A stretch of DNA of 64,000 nt from Coturnix japonica (Eukaryota; Chordata; Aves; Galliformes; Phasianidae), in the NCBI RefSeq assembly GCF_001577835.2, contig NC_029525.1:18040731-18104730 (forward strand), in the 5' to 3' direction. The stretch's first letter is position 1. Every line of letters starts with the position of its first letter. The position numbers were made by a program, and so were the translations under genes. The notes under the pieces are model-generated. The model saw only the letters and a program-made list of their open reading frames with translations, had not been told where the DNA came from and ran no database searches. Below, in pieces: positions 1-33,570 of the stretch.

Positions 1-379
1 GTTGTGCAAGGAGCTGTGCACCCCCAGCACTAAGTGTGCCCGTGTTGGCTGGGCACGGGGCTGTGCTCACTGACTGAGCTGTGCAGTTTCCTGGTTGCTG
101 TGCCATACAGCTTTGTGCAATTTACAACACGAGGAAGTGTAACCTGTTTGGGATGCTGGAAGGAGCAATTACATGGCATAAAGCTGTGGCATGCAGTGAT
201 GCACGGAGCAGGGCACTGTGCACAGCTCCGGCAGAAGGAAGGGGGGAGCTCAGGTTGGGCTCAGCCAGCAGAAGTTCCTTCTCCAGAAGGGCTGTGAAGC
301 AGCAGCACAGGCTGTGCAGGGGGCAGGGGGTCACCATCCCCGAGCTGTGGGGCTGTGGCTCTGTGCAACACACTTAAGG

Positions 380-465
380 GGGCATGGAGGAATGGGTTGG
401 GCTGAATCTGAGGGTCTCAGAGATCTTCTCCAGCCTCAGAGACTCAGTGATTCTGTAGTCAGGCT
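380..465 (+). repeat. CR1-like LINE 3' tail remnant
   Basis: The run of GGGTTGGGCTGAATCT, a CTCAGAGATCTTCTCCAGCC block and GTGATTCTGTAG resembles the diverged 3' end of CR1 (GGACTTGATGATC, then CTTTTCCAACC, then GATTCTATGA). It is short and old, so the call is moderate. Confidence 0.45.
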
Positions 466-1711
466 CCAGGGCTGGTGCTGAGCTGGGCAGCAGGAGGGAA
501 GGAGCCAGCACTGCTCATTGGAGATGAGCTGCTATTATTAACTCATTTCATTTTAGCTGCGTGACCCTAATTTTGGCTGAGGAGCTTAGAAAAATGAAGA
601 AGGGAAGGTTACTTTAATCTTCTTAAACTTCTGAGATTTCATGCTTGCTGCTTTTCGGCCCATGTCTTTCTGGAGCTCTGCTGTTCCCATTACCCCCCCA
701 GGTGCTCTCACAGTGCTGGCTCTCAGCAAGTCCCGAGGGGCTCATCCTTGCACTGGGAGCACCAGGCTGGGTTGGCACCCACGGGGCCTCGTGTGCCCCA
801 GACCTGTTCCTGCAGCACGAGCTGCTGAGTGCAGCTTTGGTGTGCTGAGGTGACGGAAGCCCAAGTACCTGCAGGGATGCCCCATTGATGGGCCATGTGC
901 CACAGAGCACTGCTGCCAGCCTGAGTGTGCTCGGTTTGTTGTCTGAACTCCTCTGAATTGAGAAGAAAAGGACTGAGCACAGCTCGGGAGCAGGGAGCTG
1001 CCTGGCTCTGGTGGCAGCATCACCATCCTGCAGCAGCCCTGCAGCAATGTCAGCTCTTTAACTGCACCAGAAGCTTAAGGCAGAAGCAACAAACGCTCAG
1101 GTGTGGGCACTGGTGGCACTGAGTTGGCTGCTGTCGTGCTGCTGGGCCGGCATAAACCCTCCTTTGTAAGAACACACAGAGATCAAACCGGAATGCTTAA
1201 GCTGCTATTACGCAACAGACAGCTCTTTCAAGTTCTGATTTGCAAAGACAGCTCAGATAATTTCCTGAAAGACAGACTCATAATGATTAATTTAGAATAT
1301 GTTTAATTCAAGTTAGAGAGATCAAAGAGGAAGCCTTTCCCCCCGTAATGCCGTTTGCATTCACACACTGTTGGTGGATGGAGGGCTGCTGCCTGGCGCT
1401 CCGTGTGGCTCTTTGTGTCAGTGCTGCACACCCTAGTGCCAATCTGGGGCATGGGTATGGAAAGGAAGACATGGATCCTGCAAACAAAGGGCCTTGAGGC
1501 GTGCAGGGCATGATGCTGCGGGCATCGCTGCTCTGCTGCTCCATCCTGCCCCTCATAGAGGGCAAAAACATAAAGCAAAATGCAGAGCATGGGTTGCAGG
1601 TTGGGCACTGCGCCGTGCTGAGGCTCTGGGGATCAGCAGCTGCTCTAATGTGGGGATGTGGCAGTGGGGGATGTGACAGTGGGGATGTGACAGTGGGCAT
1701 GGTGGGAAGGG

Positions 1712-1775
1712 GGGGGGCGCAATGGGGATCTGAGAGGCCTTTTCCAGCCTTAGTGACTCTGAGACTCTGTGTCCC
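1712..1775 (+). repeat. CR1-like LINE 3' tail remnant
   Basis: GATCTGAGAGGCCTTTTCC, AGCCTTAGTGACTCTGAG and the sequence around them follow the CR1 3' terminal pattern (GATCTTAGAGGTCTTTTCC, AACCTTAATGATTCTATG). It is a short fragment only. Confidence 0.4.
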
Positions 1776-2160
1776 CAGTCCCAGTCCCAGTCCCAGTGCT
1801 GTGGGCAGCGTGATGCTGAGTGCAGAGCTCTGCCTCTGCTCCTGGCTTTGGCTGATAGGACCCGTGGACACCCAAAGCACCCAGCCAGCAGCACCATGGT
1901 GTGGGGGCACAGTGTGGGTGGGTGCTGGGGCTCTGCTCTGTGAGCTAAAGTTACAGTGGGTGATCATAAATCAGACTGAAGGATGCTGGAGCAGTTACAT
2001 CAGCGTAAGTGTGAGGGGGTTGTGCACAACACTGCACGGCTTTATGCTCTATATGGGCTGATCCCACTGTTGATGGACCAGCCCTCATCTGGGGCTGCAT
2101 GGCCTCGGGGGTGCATAGGGCATCCTCATGTGGCTCTGCTGCATCCCCAGCCCGATGTGA

Positions 2161-10319
<8,159 letters not shown>

Positions 10320-10410
10320 GGCCCCGCGGCCCCAGCGCCGGTCGTTCCGCGGGAGAAGAGCGGAAGCGCCGCGGGGGTCCCCACCCCCTCGGGGCGATGG
10401 GGGAGAACCC

Positions 10411-10416
10411 AATAAA
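10411..10416 (+). terminator. FRMD5 proximal polyadenylation signal
   Basis: AATAAA 92 bases after the FRMD5 stop codon, which would give a very short 3' UTR. Confidence 0.5.
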
Positions 10417-11080
10417 GAGAGGAATTTCTTTTGCTATTAACGCTCATCCTCGTGCCCCTCCCGGGGCCGCATTGCGCAGGATGCTCCCCGTCTCACCGTG
10501 CCGCAGGACCCCCCCCCCCAGCCCCGTGCCGCCCTTTGGGGACCCCGGCAGCGCCACGGCCCCGCGCTCGGCTCCTTTTGTACAAATGACTGTTTGGAGG
10601 TCTATTTTAACAACGAGAAGCTATTTTTGTTATCGAGCCCGAGTCTTTTTGTTTTGTTTTTAACTTTCCGCCCGGGGCCCGGCGGGGCGGTGGATGTTTG
10701 TAGTCCATTGCCGCGCTCTGGGAGGCGGAGAGCGGCGACTTTAGGACTTTGCCGAAGACAAAAGGACGCGCTGCAGGACGGGAGGTAACGCCGGGATGTC
10801 GCCGAGCAGCCATCGCTCCCCATCCATCCTTCAGCCAAAACACGCCGACAGCTCGTGGCGCCCGTGGGAGCCGGTCAGCGGGGACGGCCCTTCCCCAGGA
10901 GCAATAACGCCGGTCCGGGAGCGCTGCGGCCGCCGCTGGACGCGGGGCGAGAGGCCGAGCAGCTCCGCTTCATCTCAGGGAGAGATCGCACGGCAACGGG
11001 GCCGCCGCTCAGCCCGGACGGGACGGACGGGACGGGCACGGGGCGCGGCCACGCGGTGCCACCGGCAGCCAGACAGCCAT

Positions 11081-11142
11081 GCAGCACAGTAATGCGGTGC
11101 AGCACAGTAATGCGGTGCAGCACAGTAATGCGGTGCAGCACG
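11081..11142. repeat. 18-bp minisatellite (CAGCACAGTAATGCGGTG)
   Basis: About 3.3 nearly perfect copies lie in the probable FRMD5 3' UTR. The unit resembles the 20-bp repeat at about 18526-18620. Confidence 0.9.
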
Positions 11143-11428
11143 GCCATGGCCACGCGCGGAGCCCCCCGTGGGCCGGTTGCGCTGTGCCACCACGCGGCCG
11201 CCGTCCCCGCTCGGCCCCCATTGACCCCGTTTATGCAACGTAGCCGAGTTCACTCGTAGTGTAGTGTTCCTACCTCAGCCCGTAGTCAGTGTGTCTATGC
11301 AGTGCGTGGTAGCCCCCGCCCGGTGCCCGCGGCACCGCCGACCTCGGCCTCCTCCATCCGCTTCCCTTCGCACAGCCAGAGCGTCGGCCCCGCGGAACCC
11401 GCCGTGCTCACCCGGCATTTCCCCGCAG

Positions 11429-11462
11429 CGCCGTGGCCGTGGCCGTGGCCGTGGCCGTGGCT
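11429..11462. repeat. (CCGTGG)n hexamer run
   Basis: Five tandem CCGTGG units in the probable FRMD5 3' UTR. Confidence 0.85.
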
Positions 11463-11752
11463 GCGTCCCGGTGTTCGGCACCTCTTAGTTCTACGTCCTT
11501 GTATCCGGATGTCGTTCCCGTAGGTTCCCATATCGAACAACAGCGGCGCCGTAACGCGCCGCATCTCCGCAGTAGTGGGTGAGATACCGGAAATGTGAAT
11601 TTCTTAGTTTTCATAAGAAAAACCTCGGAACTGACCTTTCATGTGCCAAATCCTGTCAGCCACATTGTCCTTCGAAATGTACCTTTTTCTACATATTCGA
11701 TATCTTAGTGAGCAGAAATTCATCGGTGCCATGGAAAGTATTTTTAAACTGA

Positions 11753-11758
11753 AATAAA
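11753..11758 (+). terminator. FRMD5 distal polyadenylation signal
   Basis: AATAAA in an AT-rich setting; the best candidate for the end of the long FRMD5 transcript. About 545 bases separate it from the WDR76 polyadenylation signal on the other strand. Confidence 0.6.
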
Positions 11759-11779
11759 TATTTAAATATCATGGGGGAA

Positions 11780-12300
11780 AAAAATACACACAAAAAAACC
11801 CCACCCCAGCCCGCCTTGGTTTGACATTTGTTTGCTCTCACACACCTCAAAGCCCAGATGTGCCACATTGTGCCCCATGACGCCTCCAATTGTGCCCCAA
11901 TTGTGCCCCCGGCTGTACCCCATGTCCCAGCTGTTCCTCCAGATGCTCCACATGCCCCAGCTATTGCCCCAGCTGCACCACTTGCCTCCCCACTGTGCCC
12001 CACACCTCCCCTCATCAGGTCCTCCTGCTCTACCTCCACACACCCCACCTGTGTCTCCTGCCCCAGCTGCACCCACCCCCCAGCAGGGATGTGGGGAGAT
12101 CTGACCCCATGGCTGAGGAACCCCCATGAGAGCTGTGGGTGCTGCAGGAGAAATGGGGGAACAACCCAGAGCTGCTGAATGCCCCACATCCTTCCATGGT
12201 AACCTTGATCTAAGTAAGCTTACCCTCAGGGAACAGCCATCTGACCACATCACGTCTTCTTTTTTGCTATTTTGATATAAACCACCTTTAGATTAAACAT
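11780..12300. other. FRMD5-WDR76 intergenic gap with degenerate C-rich repeat
   Basis: Between the two convergent 3' ends lies a C-rich stretch. At about 11860-12080 it is a loose repeat of TGTGCCCC / CCCCAGCTGT-like units. No gene is seen; open frames here are repeat products. Confidence 0.6.
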
Positions 12301-12303
12301 CCT

Positions 12304-12309
12304 TTTATT
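12304..12309 (-). terminator. WDR76 polyadenylation signal
   Basis: AATAAA on the minus strand about 120 bases after the WDR76 stop codon. Confidence 0.8.
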
Positions 12310-12415
12310 GAAAGGAACGCCGGAACCATAAACACAGACCAAGCACTTAAAAGATCAGCTTTGTCCCACGACAGCACAGTTGCAGTTCTCTCACCCACAG
12401 CTCCATGCAGGACAA

Positions 12416-12428
12416 CCCCCCCCCCCCC
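12416..12428. repeat. Homopolymer C13 (G run in WDR76 mRNA)
   Basis: Thirteen consecutive C on the + strand. On the coding strand the run begins with the last base of the TAG stop, so the WDR76 3' UTR would open with about twelve G. Confidence 0.95.
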
Positions 12429-15400
12429 TACTCCATGAAGACGTGCAGGCGGCCGCTGGAGTTGCCCCCCACGAGGATGTTCCTGGTGGGGTGGAATGCA
12501 TTGATGGAGCATACGGAGCCCAGGTGCTCGGGGCTGCAGAAGGCGTGAAGCAGCAGCCCCGTGTCCTGGAACACCTCGATCTGCCTGGGCCGTGCCATGC
12601 TGCCCACCACAAAGCACTGCTCCTGCTTGGGGTCCCACACTGCGCGGAAGCGCGTCAGCCAGCGGCCCGTGTTGTTGTTGTGCCTGCAGAGCAGAGAGGA
12701 GCAGATGCAGAAGTGCAGAAGGAAGGCACCAACATCTACACCACGTGTTTGCCAAAACCCATCCTGCTGCCCCTACACACTGCCACATCCAACTGCTGGG
12801 CACAGGGCTGCAAAGGGATAAAGAAATGAAACGGAGCACAAGAGAAGTCAGAGGACACGTGGAAATGAATGGCTATCGATGGGTCATGGTTGGACTTCAT
12901 GGTCTTAGAGGCCTTTTCCAACCTTCATGATCCTGTGCCTCCACGCCTCAAAGCAGCCTCAGTTGCCCCATCCCTGAGGTGATGCCCACACCAAGGGGAC
13001 AAGCCTGGAGGCTGGTAGAGCTCTGCAGGCAGCAGCACCCCTTGGAAACACATCCCTCACTGCTCAGTAACCCTTCCTATGTTAGAAACTCAGAGAGAAA
13101 GCACTCGAGCAGAGCACACTGCAGCAATCAGAAGCTGCTGCCTCCTGGCTGCGAGCACCCCATGCAGCCCCAACACAGCAGAGCCCACCCCACTGTACCT
13201 GACCGTGCAGAGGAGGGCAGAGTTGGCTGATAAAGAGCTGGTGTCATAGACCCTGTAGGACAAAACAGTGTGTGCTGATGGACACTACGTGCGGTAGAAG
13301 AGGCAGCCCCACCTCGTGGAGCACTCAGTGCAGGACCACGGGCACACAGAATGCAGCACTCGGCTGTGAGCACTGAGATCCCAACCAACAAATGACCCAG
13401 GGCACTGCAGGCTCAGCCCCCCCCATGGGCTCAGCCCCCCCATGGCCTCACCTCAGCTTGTCGTCTGCACACACCGTGACCACGCGGTGCCCGCTGATGG
13501 GTGAGAAGTACGCGGAGGCCACGCTCTTGCTGTGCCCACGCAGGGCACTCACTGCTTTGTTCCCACTGCGCCGCAGCCATCGCATGTCGTAGACACGGAC
13601 GTCGCTGTAACGCAGCAGGTGAGCAGGTAAGGGATTGTAAAACGAGATTCTATCATTTCAAATGCTGCTGAGGACTAAAAATGGGTCTTTCTAAGAGCCA
13701 AGGAAGCCGGGAGCAGCCTGCAACACTGAGAACCACCCAGCACAGCTCCTGCTCTGCACAGAGCCCATTACAGCAGGGATCAGAGCAATGCCCACAGCGG
13801 GGATCACAGCAATGCGTGTTCTGAGCTACGTACACAGAGCCTGCAGCAAGGAAGTACTGCTTGTCCACGGGGTGCACGTCCACCGTCCTCGTCATTTTGA
13901 AGCCGATGTCTGCAGAGAGCTCCGGTGACGTCCCCGGGGTCCGTCTGTCCACCACAGCCACTGTGCCATCCCACAGCCCCACAATGGCCGTGTGGGCACC
14001 GTCTTCCAGGAAAGCGAAGGAGGAGAGGCTGTCCTCACTTCTGTAAATCTGAGTGCCAGAGGGGCAAAGGAAAGTACAGCTATACAGCCCAGCACAACAA
14101 ACACACACCTGCAGCACCAAACACCGTGGGCATTTTTTGTATATTGAAACTCTGCAGGCAGTGACCTGATCAGAGCTCCAGCCTCAGCTCCCTGTTGCAT
14201 GACCTGTCCCCACAGCAGGCAATTAACCACCCCACCTGAGCCAGCCCCATGCCCTGCTCTCAGAGCTGCTCCATGCAGACAGGTTGGACTACCAGCAAAC
14301 GGAGCACCATGAGGCCCTTAAACTGCTGCAGAAAGCAGGCACAGCACTCTGCTCCCTCAGAGCCCAAGAAGAGCAAAGTCATCTAACACAGGCTGTGTGC
14401 TGGCTTTAGTTCTTTAAGCCGCTCCCATTCCCCACCTTTAAGCAGTGCTGCTTTTGGGAAGGGGCACACAGTGTATTTAGTTCCAGCCTCCTTCCTGCTA
14501 CAGTGAAGAGCTGCGGCCACCTCAGGCACAGTGCGATCAGCTGGGCAGCACCTCCGCCTTCATGACAGCAAACAAAGCCACCTCATGTGCCCCCATAGAA
14601 ATGGGACCTCCCCTGTTAACAACCCACACATAACACCTGGGCTGCAATGGGAGCAGCACCGCGCAGCACCCACCTCATCAAACACCGCCCTGCTGACATC
14701 ACCGCAGCGCAGCGAGTCGTGGCTCAGGGACAGCAGCTGTGCGGGGTGGGAGGGCGAGAAGTGCATGCAGTTGACGGACAAGTTGTGTGGGGTGAAGACC
14801 TGAGCTCCTTCCTCACTTGTGCGGCTCTGAACAACAAAAGCCAATAAACGGATGCTTAGAGCCGTTGCAGTGCTTCCCACTGACTGCCCAGCTGTGCAGC
14901 ACAGGCTGCTCCGTGGGACCACAGGGTGCTGCAGGAGGGGCTGCAGAGGTCGGCAGTCTCCAACAACGTGCATTATGTGTGTGGAGCATTTCAAACGCCT
15001 CCAGCTGAGGCGGCACACAGCTGAAGCTGCTCGGCCCAGCACAAACCCAGAACCCAAAGTGCTGAGCATCCCTCCCGCTCAGCTCCCACAGCAGCACAGC
15101 TCCCAGGGCAGCAGAATTGGTTCACAGTGCAGCGCGGTGCTGCCAGGCAGAGGAGCACACTTACAACGTCCCAGAGCCCGACGTGGCCGTATTTGTCCCC
15201 AGCTGCCACCAGCACGGCGCTCTCTGTGGGGTGGATGGCCACGGAGCACACACGGCCGCTCACCACCTTCCTGATGCCGTCCTCGCGCAGCAGCATGCAG
15301 CTCAGGGCAGCCTGGTACCTGCACACACCACGTCAGCCACCCCAGGGCGGAGCAGACCCAGCCCAGGGTCTGTGCCACCTCCCCTTACCTCGCCATGTCA

Positions 15401-17733
15401 CACGTGCGCTTTTCAGTGTTGTTATTCTTCATCTGAGGATTGAAAAGAGACGCGGATCAGAACAAGATCATGTAGGACATGAGCAACGTCATCCAGAGAT
15501 GCCACCAAAGGCAGCCGGCCGTACCTCGCTCAGCTGCAGCCAGGTGCCCAGCAGCGCTGTTTCACTCTTCTCCTGCCCACCCGTGGCCATGGGCAGCGGT
15601 CCGGCAGGGACCTGCAACATGGGGTCACATCAACCATGGGCACAAAGCTGAGCATAACTGCCTGCACCTGAACATAGACTGCAGCGCCTGGGGACCCTCA
15701 GCAGCACCCCAGGGTGCACTGCCTCATTAATGGCCCCTTGAGCATCAGCCACCTCCCAGCAAACACCAACCAGCTCCCATGGGATGCAGGCACTGCACTG
15801 CTTGGGGTGCACGCTCCCCTTCTGCCAGCAGCACAGCCCCACACAGCCCTGAGAGCTTTCCAGGAAGCACAGCACAGCAGTACTGACTGCAGTTGGCTGC
15901 TCCCAGCAGATCACAGCTGTATCCCCCTGCAGCCCCCCCAGCCCCATCCCCATCTCACATATTCCTGCTCCTCCTCCTGTGCTGGTGCCTCCACCTGTGG
16001 GACCTCTGGGGGCTGCATCCTCTGGAGCCGCATGGACCTGCGCTGCACCGTGCTGCCCTCGGCCTTCCTGGGCTTTGCTCTGCAATGACAGCACTGTGAA
16101 GGAACAGAACTCCTCCATGATTCCTGAGCAGAACTCTGCAGCCCGGCCCTACAGCACAGATACCTGAACCCAACCGCACCGCCCTGCACTGCCATCACTG
16201 CTTCCTTTGGTGACAGCAGCACGCAGCAGAGCAGTGGCAGCGCACACGGATTTATGACACTTGTTTCCTTGTATTACATCCTGATGCCGCTTTCCTGCCA
16301 TCCCTCCTCATTTATAATTCATCCTCCCTCTCACTGATCTGCTCATCTTCTCCCTCCTTTCATCACAGCTCCCATTACTTCGCATCTAACACAGCGCGTT
16401 TCCCTGCTCCGCTCAGCTCTCCTGCCCTCTGCTCACACCACTCAGTGCTTCTCCATTGGCCAAAACAAAGAAATATTTCAGGGAAAGAGAACAAAAAGAA
16501 ACAGAAAAGCACCAAAACACCTTCAGACAAGTAGGACGGAGGGAGAGCACTGACATTAGGTCAGAAGGGCGCTCACAGCAGCACCTGTGTGCCATGGGAT
16601 GGCAAAGCAGAGCAGCACAGCTCAGCAGGGACACGGCAGGGACACGGGGAGCAGCTTTACCTCTTGGTGGCATGAGCTGGTCCCTTGGCTACGATTTCAC
16701 GGAGTCTTGCAGCTGACTTCGGAACAGAAAGGCAGAGGTTAGAAACAGCCCGAGCTCTACAAGAACAGCCGCCCAAAGGCTGCAATGAGCGACAGTTATT
16801 CCCAACAAATAACGAGGACTTGCTGCCCCAGCCCGAACGCTGCCCGGGAGCCCTGGAGCTGCTCCCTTACAAAGCAACGGGAAACCGAACGGCGCCGGCT
16901 GAACGCAGCGCTCAGTTCAGCTCGCAGCGCATCCCCCGGTCTGTTCTATAGACCCACAGCGGCGCCCCGTGCCCGGTCCGGCTCCATCCGCCCCCGCTGT
17001 GCGCACCGTCCGGCCGCGCCGCTCCCCCCACCCGGTAACACGGGGCCGCTCCGACCCGGCAGCACGACCGGGAACCGGCCCGACCTCGTGCAGCTTCAGA
17101 GCAGCGAAGAACTTGGCGTTCTCGGAGATGTTCTTCAGCCGTTTCCTCTCGTACGCCGACAGCCGCGGGCTCCCGTCCTGCAGCGAAACGGCCCGGTAAC
17201 GCGCGGCGGGAAACGGGGGGGGGGGCGGGGGAGGGGGACAGAGGGGGACAGAGGGGGACAGAGCGGGATCCGCTCCGTGCCGTGCCGGTGTCCCGCACCC
17301 ACCTGACCCGGCTCCGTCCCGTCGCTGTCTCCGTCCGTCCCGCTGTCCGCGTGCTCCGGGCTGTAGCGCTCCTCGCGCCGCCGCTTCTCGTCCCCCCCCG
17401 CCGCCCCGGCCCCGCCGTAGTCGCCCAACAGCCGCTTCTGGGGCAGCCGGCGGCCGGGGGCGGGGAGCGGCGTCAGCAGCACGCGGAGCTGCGGGGAGCG
17501 GCGGGGGGCGGCATGAGGGGCCGGGGGGGGAGCGGAGGGGGGCGGCGGGGTGCGCTCCTGGGGGGGGGAAACGGGGAGAGCGGCGGTGAGCGGGGAGACG
17601 GACCGAGACCGGCCGGACCGAGCCCAGCAGGACCGAGCCGCCCCCAGCTCCCGGCCCCCACCTGCATCTGCTGCCGGGATCGCGGCGACAGCTCCGTGCG
17701 CTCCCCCGCCGCCGTGCCGCCCTGCGCCGCCAT
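12428..17733 (-). CDS. WDR76: WD repeat-containing protein 76
   Basis: Thirteen coding exons, in order: 17662-17733, 17303-17557, 17085-17177, 16661-16716, 15959-16079, 15525-15611, 15389-15432, 15165-15318, 14674-14826, 13834-14048, 13452-13604, 13199-13252 and 12428-12683. The joins keep frame and predict about 570 aa; a second in-frame acceptor for exon 2 (start 17488) would give 547. Diagnostic blocks are YERKRLKNISENAKFFAALK near the start, then WD blades such as GDKYGHVGLWDV, LWDGTVAVVDRRTPG and LRGHSKSVASAYFSP, and the terminus INAFHPTRNILVGGNSSGRL. The N-terminus is short, basic and Pro-rich; the C-terminal two thirds should form the beta-propeller. WDR76 is known as a nuclear protein that binds DDB1-CUL4 and chromatin factors and is reported to promote Ras degradation. 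Some acceptors are weak (AAG at 16717), so those borders are less sure. Confidence 0.93.
12877..12945 (+). repeat. CR1 LINE 3' tail fragment
   Basis: GGTTGGACTTCATGGTCTTA followed by GAGGCCTTTTCCAACCTTCA and TGATCCTGTG is a clear CR1 terminal sequence in a WDR76 intron. Confidence 0.75.
17219..17270 (+). repeat. G-rich tract with GAGGGGGACA repeat
   Basis: A long G run followed by about three GAGGGGGACA units in a WDR76 intron near its 5' end. Several runs of four or more G make G-quadruplex formation plausible. Confidence 0.75.
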
Positions 17734-17849
17734 CTGCACCGCGATCACGGCGGGGCGGAGCGGGATCTTCCCGCGTCCCGAAGCGGCTCCGCCCAGCACA
17801 AGGCGCCTGACGGGAGCGGGGCGGGGCGACGAGCGGTGACAACGGAGCG

Positions 17850-17940
17850 ACGAGCGGGACATGGAGCGGGACACGGAGCGGGACATGGAGCGGGACACGG
17901 AACGGGGCAGTGAGGGACACTGGGCGGGACAATGAGCGGG
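17850..17940. repeat. Minisatellite, unit GAGCGGGACACG
   Basis: About six imperfect 10-12 bp units (GAGCGGGACATG / GAGCGGGACACG) just upstream of WDR76. Confidence 0.85.
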
Positions 17941-18039
17941 ACTCGGGGCTCGGCGGCGTGTCGTGCGGGGCGAGCCGCGTCCCGAGACCGGAGCGGCGCT
18001 GCAGGCGGCACGGAGACATGCGGTACCAGCGCCCTACGG

Positions 18040-18100
18040 CTGCACCGCACCGCACCGCAGCGCACCGCAGCGCATCGCAGCGCATCGCAGCGCATGGCGG
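18040..18100. repeat. Short tandem repeat (GCACCGCA / GCATCGCA)
   Basis: Repeated CGCACCGCAG and CGCATCGCAG units in the CpG island upstream of WDR76. Confidence 0.8.
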
Positions 18101-18525
18101 GGCCGGGGAGGCTGGAGGGGCCCTGGGGAACCCATCGGGGAACCCACCCACCCCCACCTGTAACTCCCCGCTTTACATCCCGTCCCTCCCGCACAACGCG
18201 CTGTTCTCGCCCCCAGCCCCTCGGCTCCCATCCGGTGTCCCGCGCTGCTTCAGGACGGACAAGGACAGGAAGGGGTTAATGCCGAGCGCGCCTTGTGTTA
18301 TGCAAAACCCATCGGAGCGCTCCCGGCTCGTCGCTCACCGTCAGCTGATGGGGCCGCTCCCCCCGGCGCTGAGCACGGCAGCTGCCCCGGCTCCAACCGC
18401 ACCGCACGTGGACAAAGCCCCGCATGGCTGACGGCAGGAACTGCCCGGGGCTGCCGGCACCGGCACAGGGCGCACAGCAAAGCGGCAGCTCAAGAGCGTG
18501 AGCAGCGCGGTGCAGGGGCAGCAGC

Positions 18526-18620
18526 GTGGGGTGCACGGCAGCAATGCGGGGTGCACAGCAGCAATGTGGGGTGCACAGCAGCAATGCGGGGTGCACGGCA
18601 GCAATGCGGGGTGCACGGCA
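18526..18620. repeat. 20-bp minisatellite (GTGCACGGCAGCAATGCGGG)
   Basis: About five near-identical copies between WDR76 and BLM. The unit resembles the 18-bp repeat at 11081-11142. Confidence 0.9.
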
Positions 18621-18699
18621 GCAGCTGTTCCAGCCCCAGGATTGGGGCGAAAAACTGAAACTTCGAACTGCTGAATTGTATTTTATACATCAGGTTAAC

Positions 18700-18900
18700 A
18701 GCCCGAGAGGGTGGTGACGCACTGGCACAGGTTGCCCAAGGAGGCAGTGGGTGCCCCATCCCTGCAGGCATTCAAGGCCAGGCTGGATGTGGCTCTGGGC
18801 AGCCTGGGCTGCTGGTTGGTGACCCTGCACACAGCAGGGGGTTGGAGCTGGATGAGCACTGTGGGCCTTTGCAACACAGGCCGTTTTATGATCCTATGTA
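18700..18900 (+). repeat. CR1 LINE 3' end
   Basis: Typical CR1 text: GCACAGGTTGCCCAAGGAGG, then CATTCAAGGCCAGGCTGGAT, GGGCAGCCTGGGCTGCTGG, and the end TTTTATGATCCTATG. It is a 5'-truncated copy of about 200 bp, 190 bp beyond the BLM polyadenylation signal. Confidence 0.92.
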
Positions 18901-19085
18901 AACTCACAGAGCCCCTCAGCTTCCAGGTACTTACACAGCCAGCAAGGGAGGACAGGGGGTCACATCCTTGGGCTGCACAGCTCCAGTAACCGCTTCTGAT
19001 TTGTTAGTGCAGCTGCTGGGGGTCCCGCAGTGCAGGACTTATAGCAGAAATAAGGCCTGAATAAACTCACGAGTTTAAAAAACTA

Positions 19086-19091
19086 TTTATT
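19086..19091 (-). terminator. BLM polyadenylation signal
   Basis: AATAAA on the minus strand about 100 bases after the BLM stop codon. Confidence 0.75.
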
Positions 19092-19191
19092 TAATGCAAA
19101 CTTTTGGACTTGACAAATGTACAAATCTAAGAAGGCTCATGGAATGAACATTACTAACCCAGGGCGATGTCCTTGCAGCACTTGGTGTCCC

Positions 19192-33341
<14,150 letters not shown>

Positions 33342-33570
33342 CACGGCCGCTCGGTTCGGCTCGGTTCGGCTCGGTTCCGTCCCGCTCTCACCGGCCCCGC
33401 CCGCCGCTCCCCCCGCGCCCACTTCGCATTCGGCGCCAACCCGCCTCCCGCGCCGCCATTGGGAGGAACAGCTGAGGCGGAAGTGACGACACGGCGCTTC
33501 CGTTTCCGTGTGGAGGGCGCCCCCTGCGGGCGGGGCCGTGCCGCCACAAGATGGCGGATACCGCTGCCAT
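33342..33570 (-). promoter_or_regulatory. BLM promoter, CpG-rich
   Basis: GC- and CpG-dense sequence directly upstream of the BLM ATG (33341), with a tandem CGGTTCGGCT run at about 33350-33378 that would fall in the 5' UTR or core promoter. No TATA box is visible. The CTSH 3' end lies only a few hundred bases away. Confidence 0.6.

Larger units (their letters stand above)
10320..11780 (+). other. FRMD5 3' UTR (probable)
   Basis: After the stop at 10317-10319 there is an early AATAAA at 10411-10416. AT-richer blocks then continue (around 10575-10670 and 11590-11760) before a second AATAAA at 11753-11758 close to ATTTAAATATC. The longer form is favoured because these blocks look like a brain-type 3' UTR and sit before the convergent WDR76 3' end. 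The UTR would contain an 18-bp minisatellite (11081-11142) and a (CCGTGG)n run near 11430-11462. Confidence 0.6.
16880..18300. promoter_or_regulatory. CpG-rich 5' end and promoter of WDR76
   Basis: GC content and CpG density rise sharply across the first WDR76 exons and the sequence upstream of its ATG at 17733. No TATA box is obvious. The island contains two tandem repeats (about 17850-17940 and 18040-18100). Confidence 0.65.
17734..19085. other. WDR76-BLM intergenic region
   Basis: Same-strand spacer between the WDR76 start and the BLM polyadenylation signal. It holds the CpG-rich WDR76 promoter, three tandem repeats and a CR1 3' end at about 18700-18900. No coding exon is supported. Confidence 0.7.

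Noticed and set aside
11832-12178. Met/Pro/Leu/Gln-rich frames between FRMD5 and WDR76
   Set aside because: They come from a degenerate CCCCAGCTGT-type repeat and have no homology signal or splice context.
17135-18157. 340-aa minus-strand open frame over the WDR76 5' end
   Set aside because: It reads through CpG-island DNA and joins pieces of WDR76 exons 1 and 2 with introns and promoter. Only the spliced exons match a protein.
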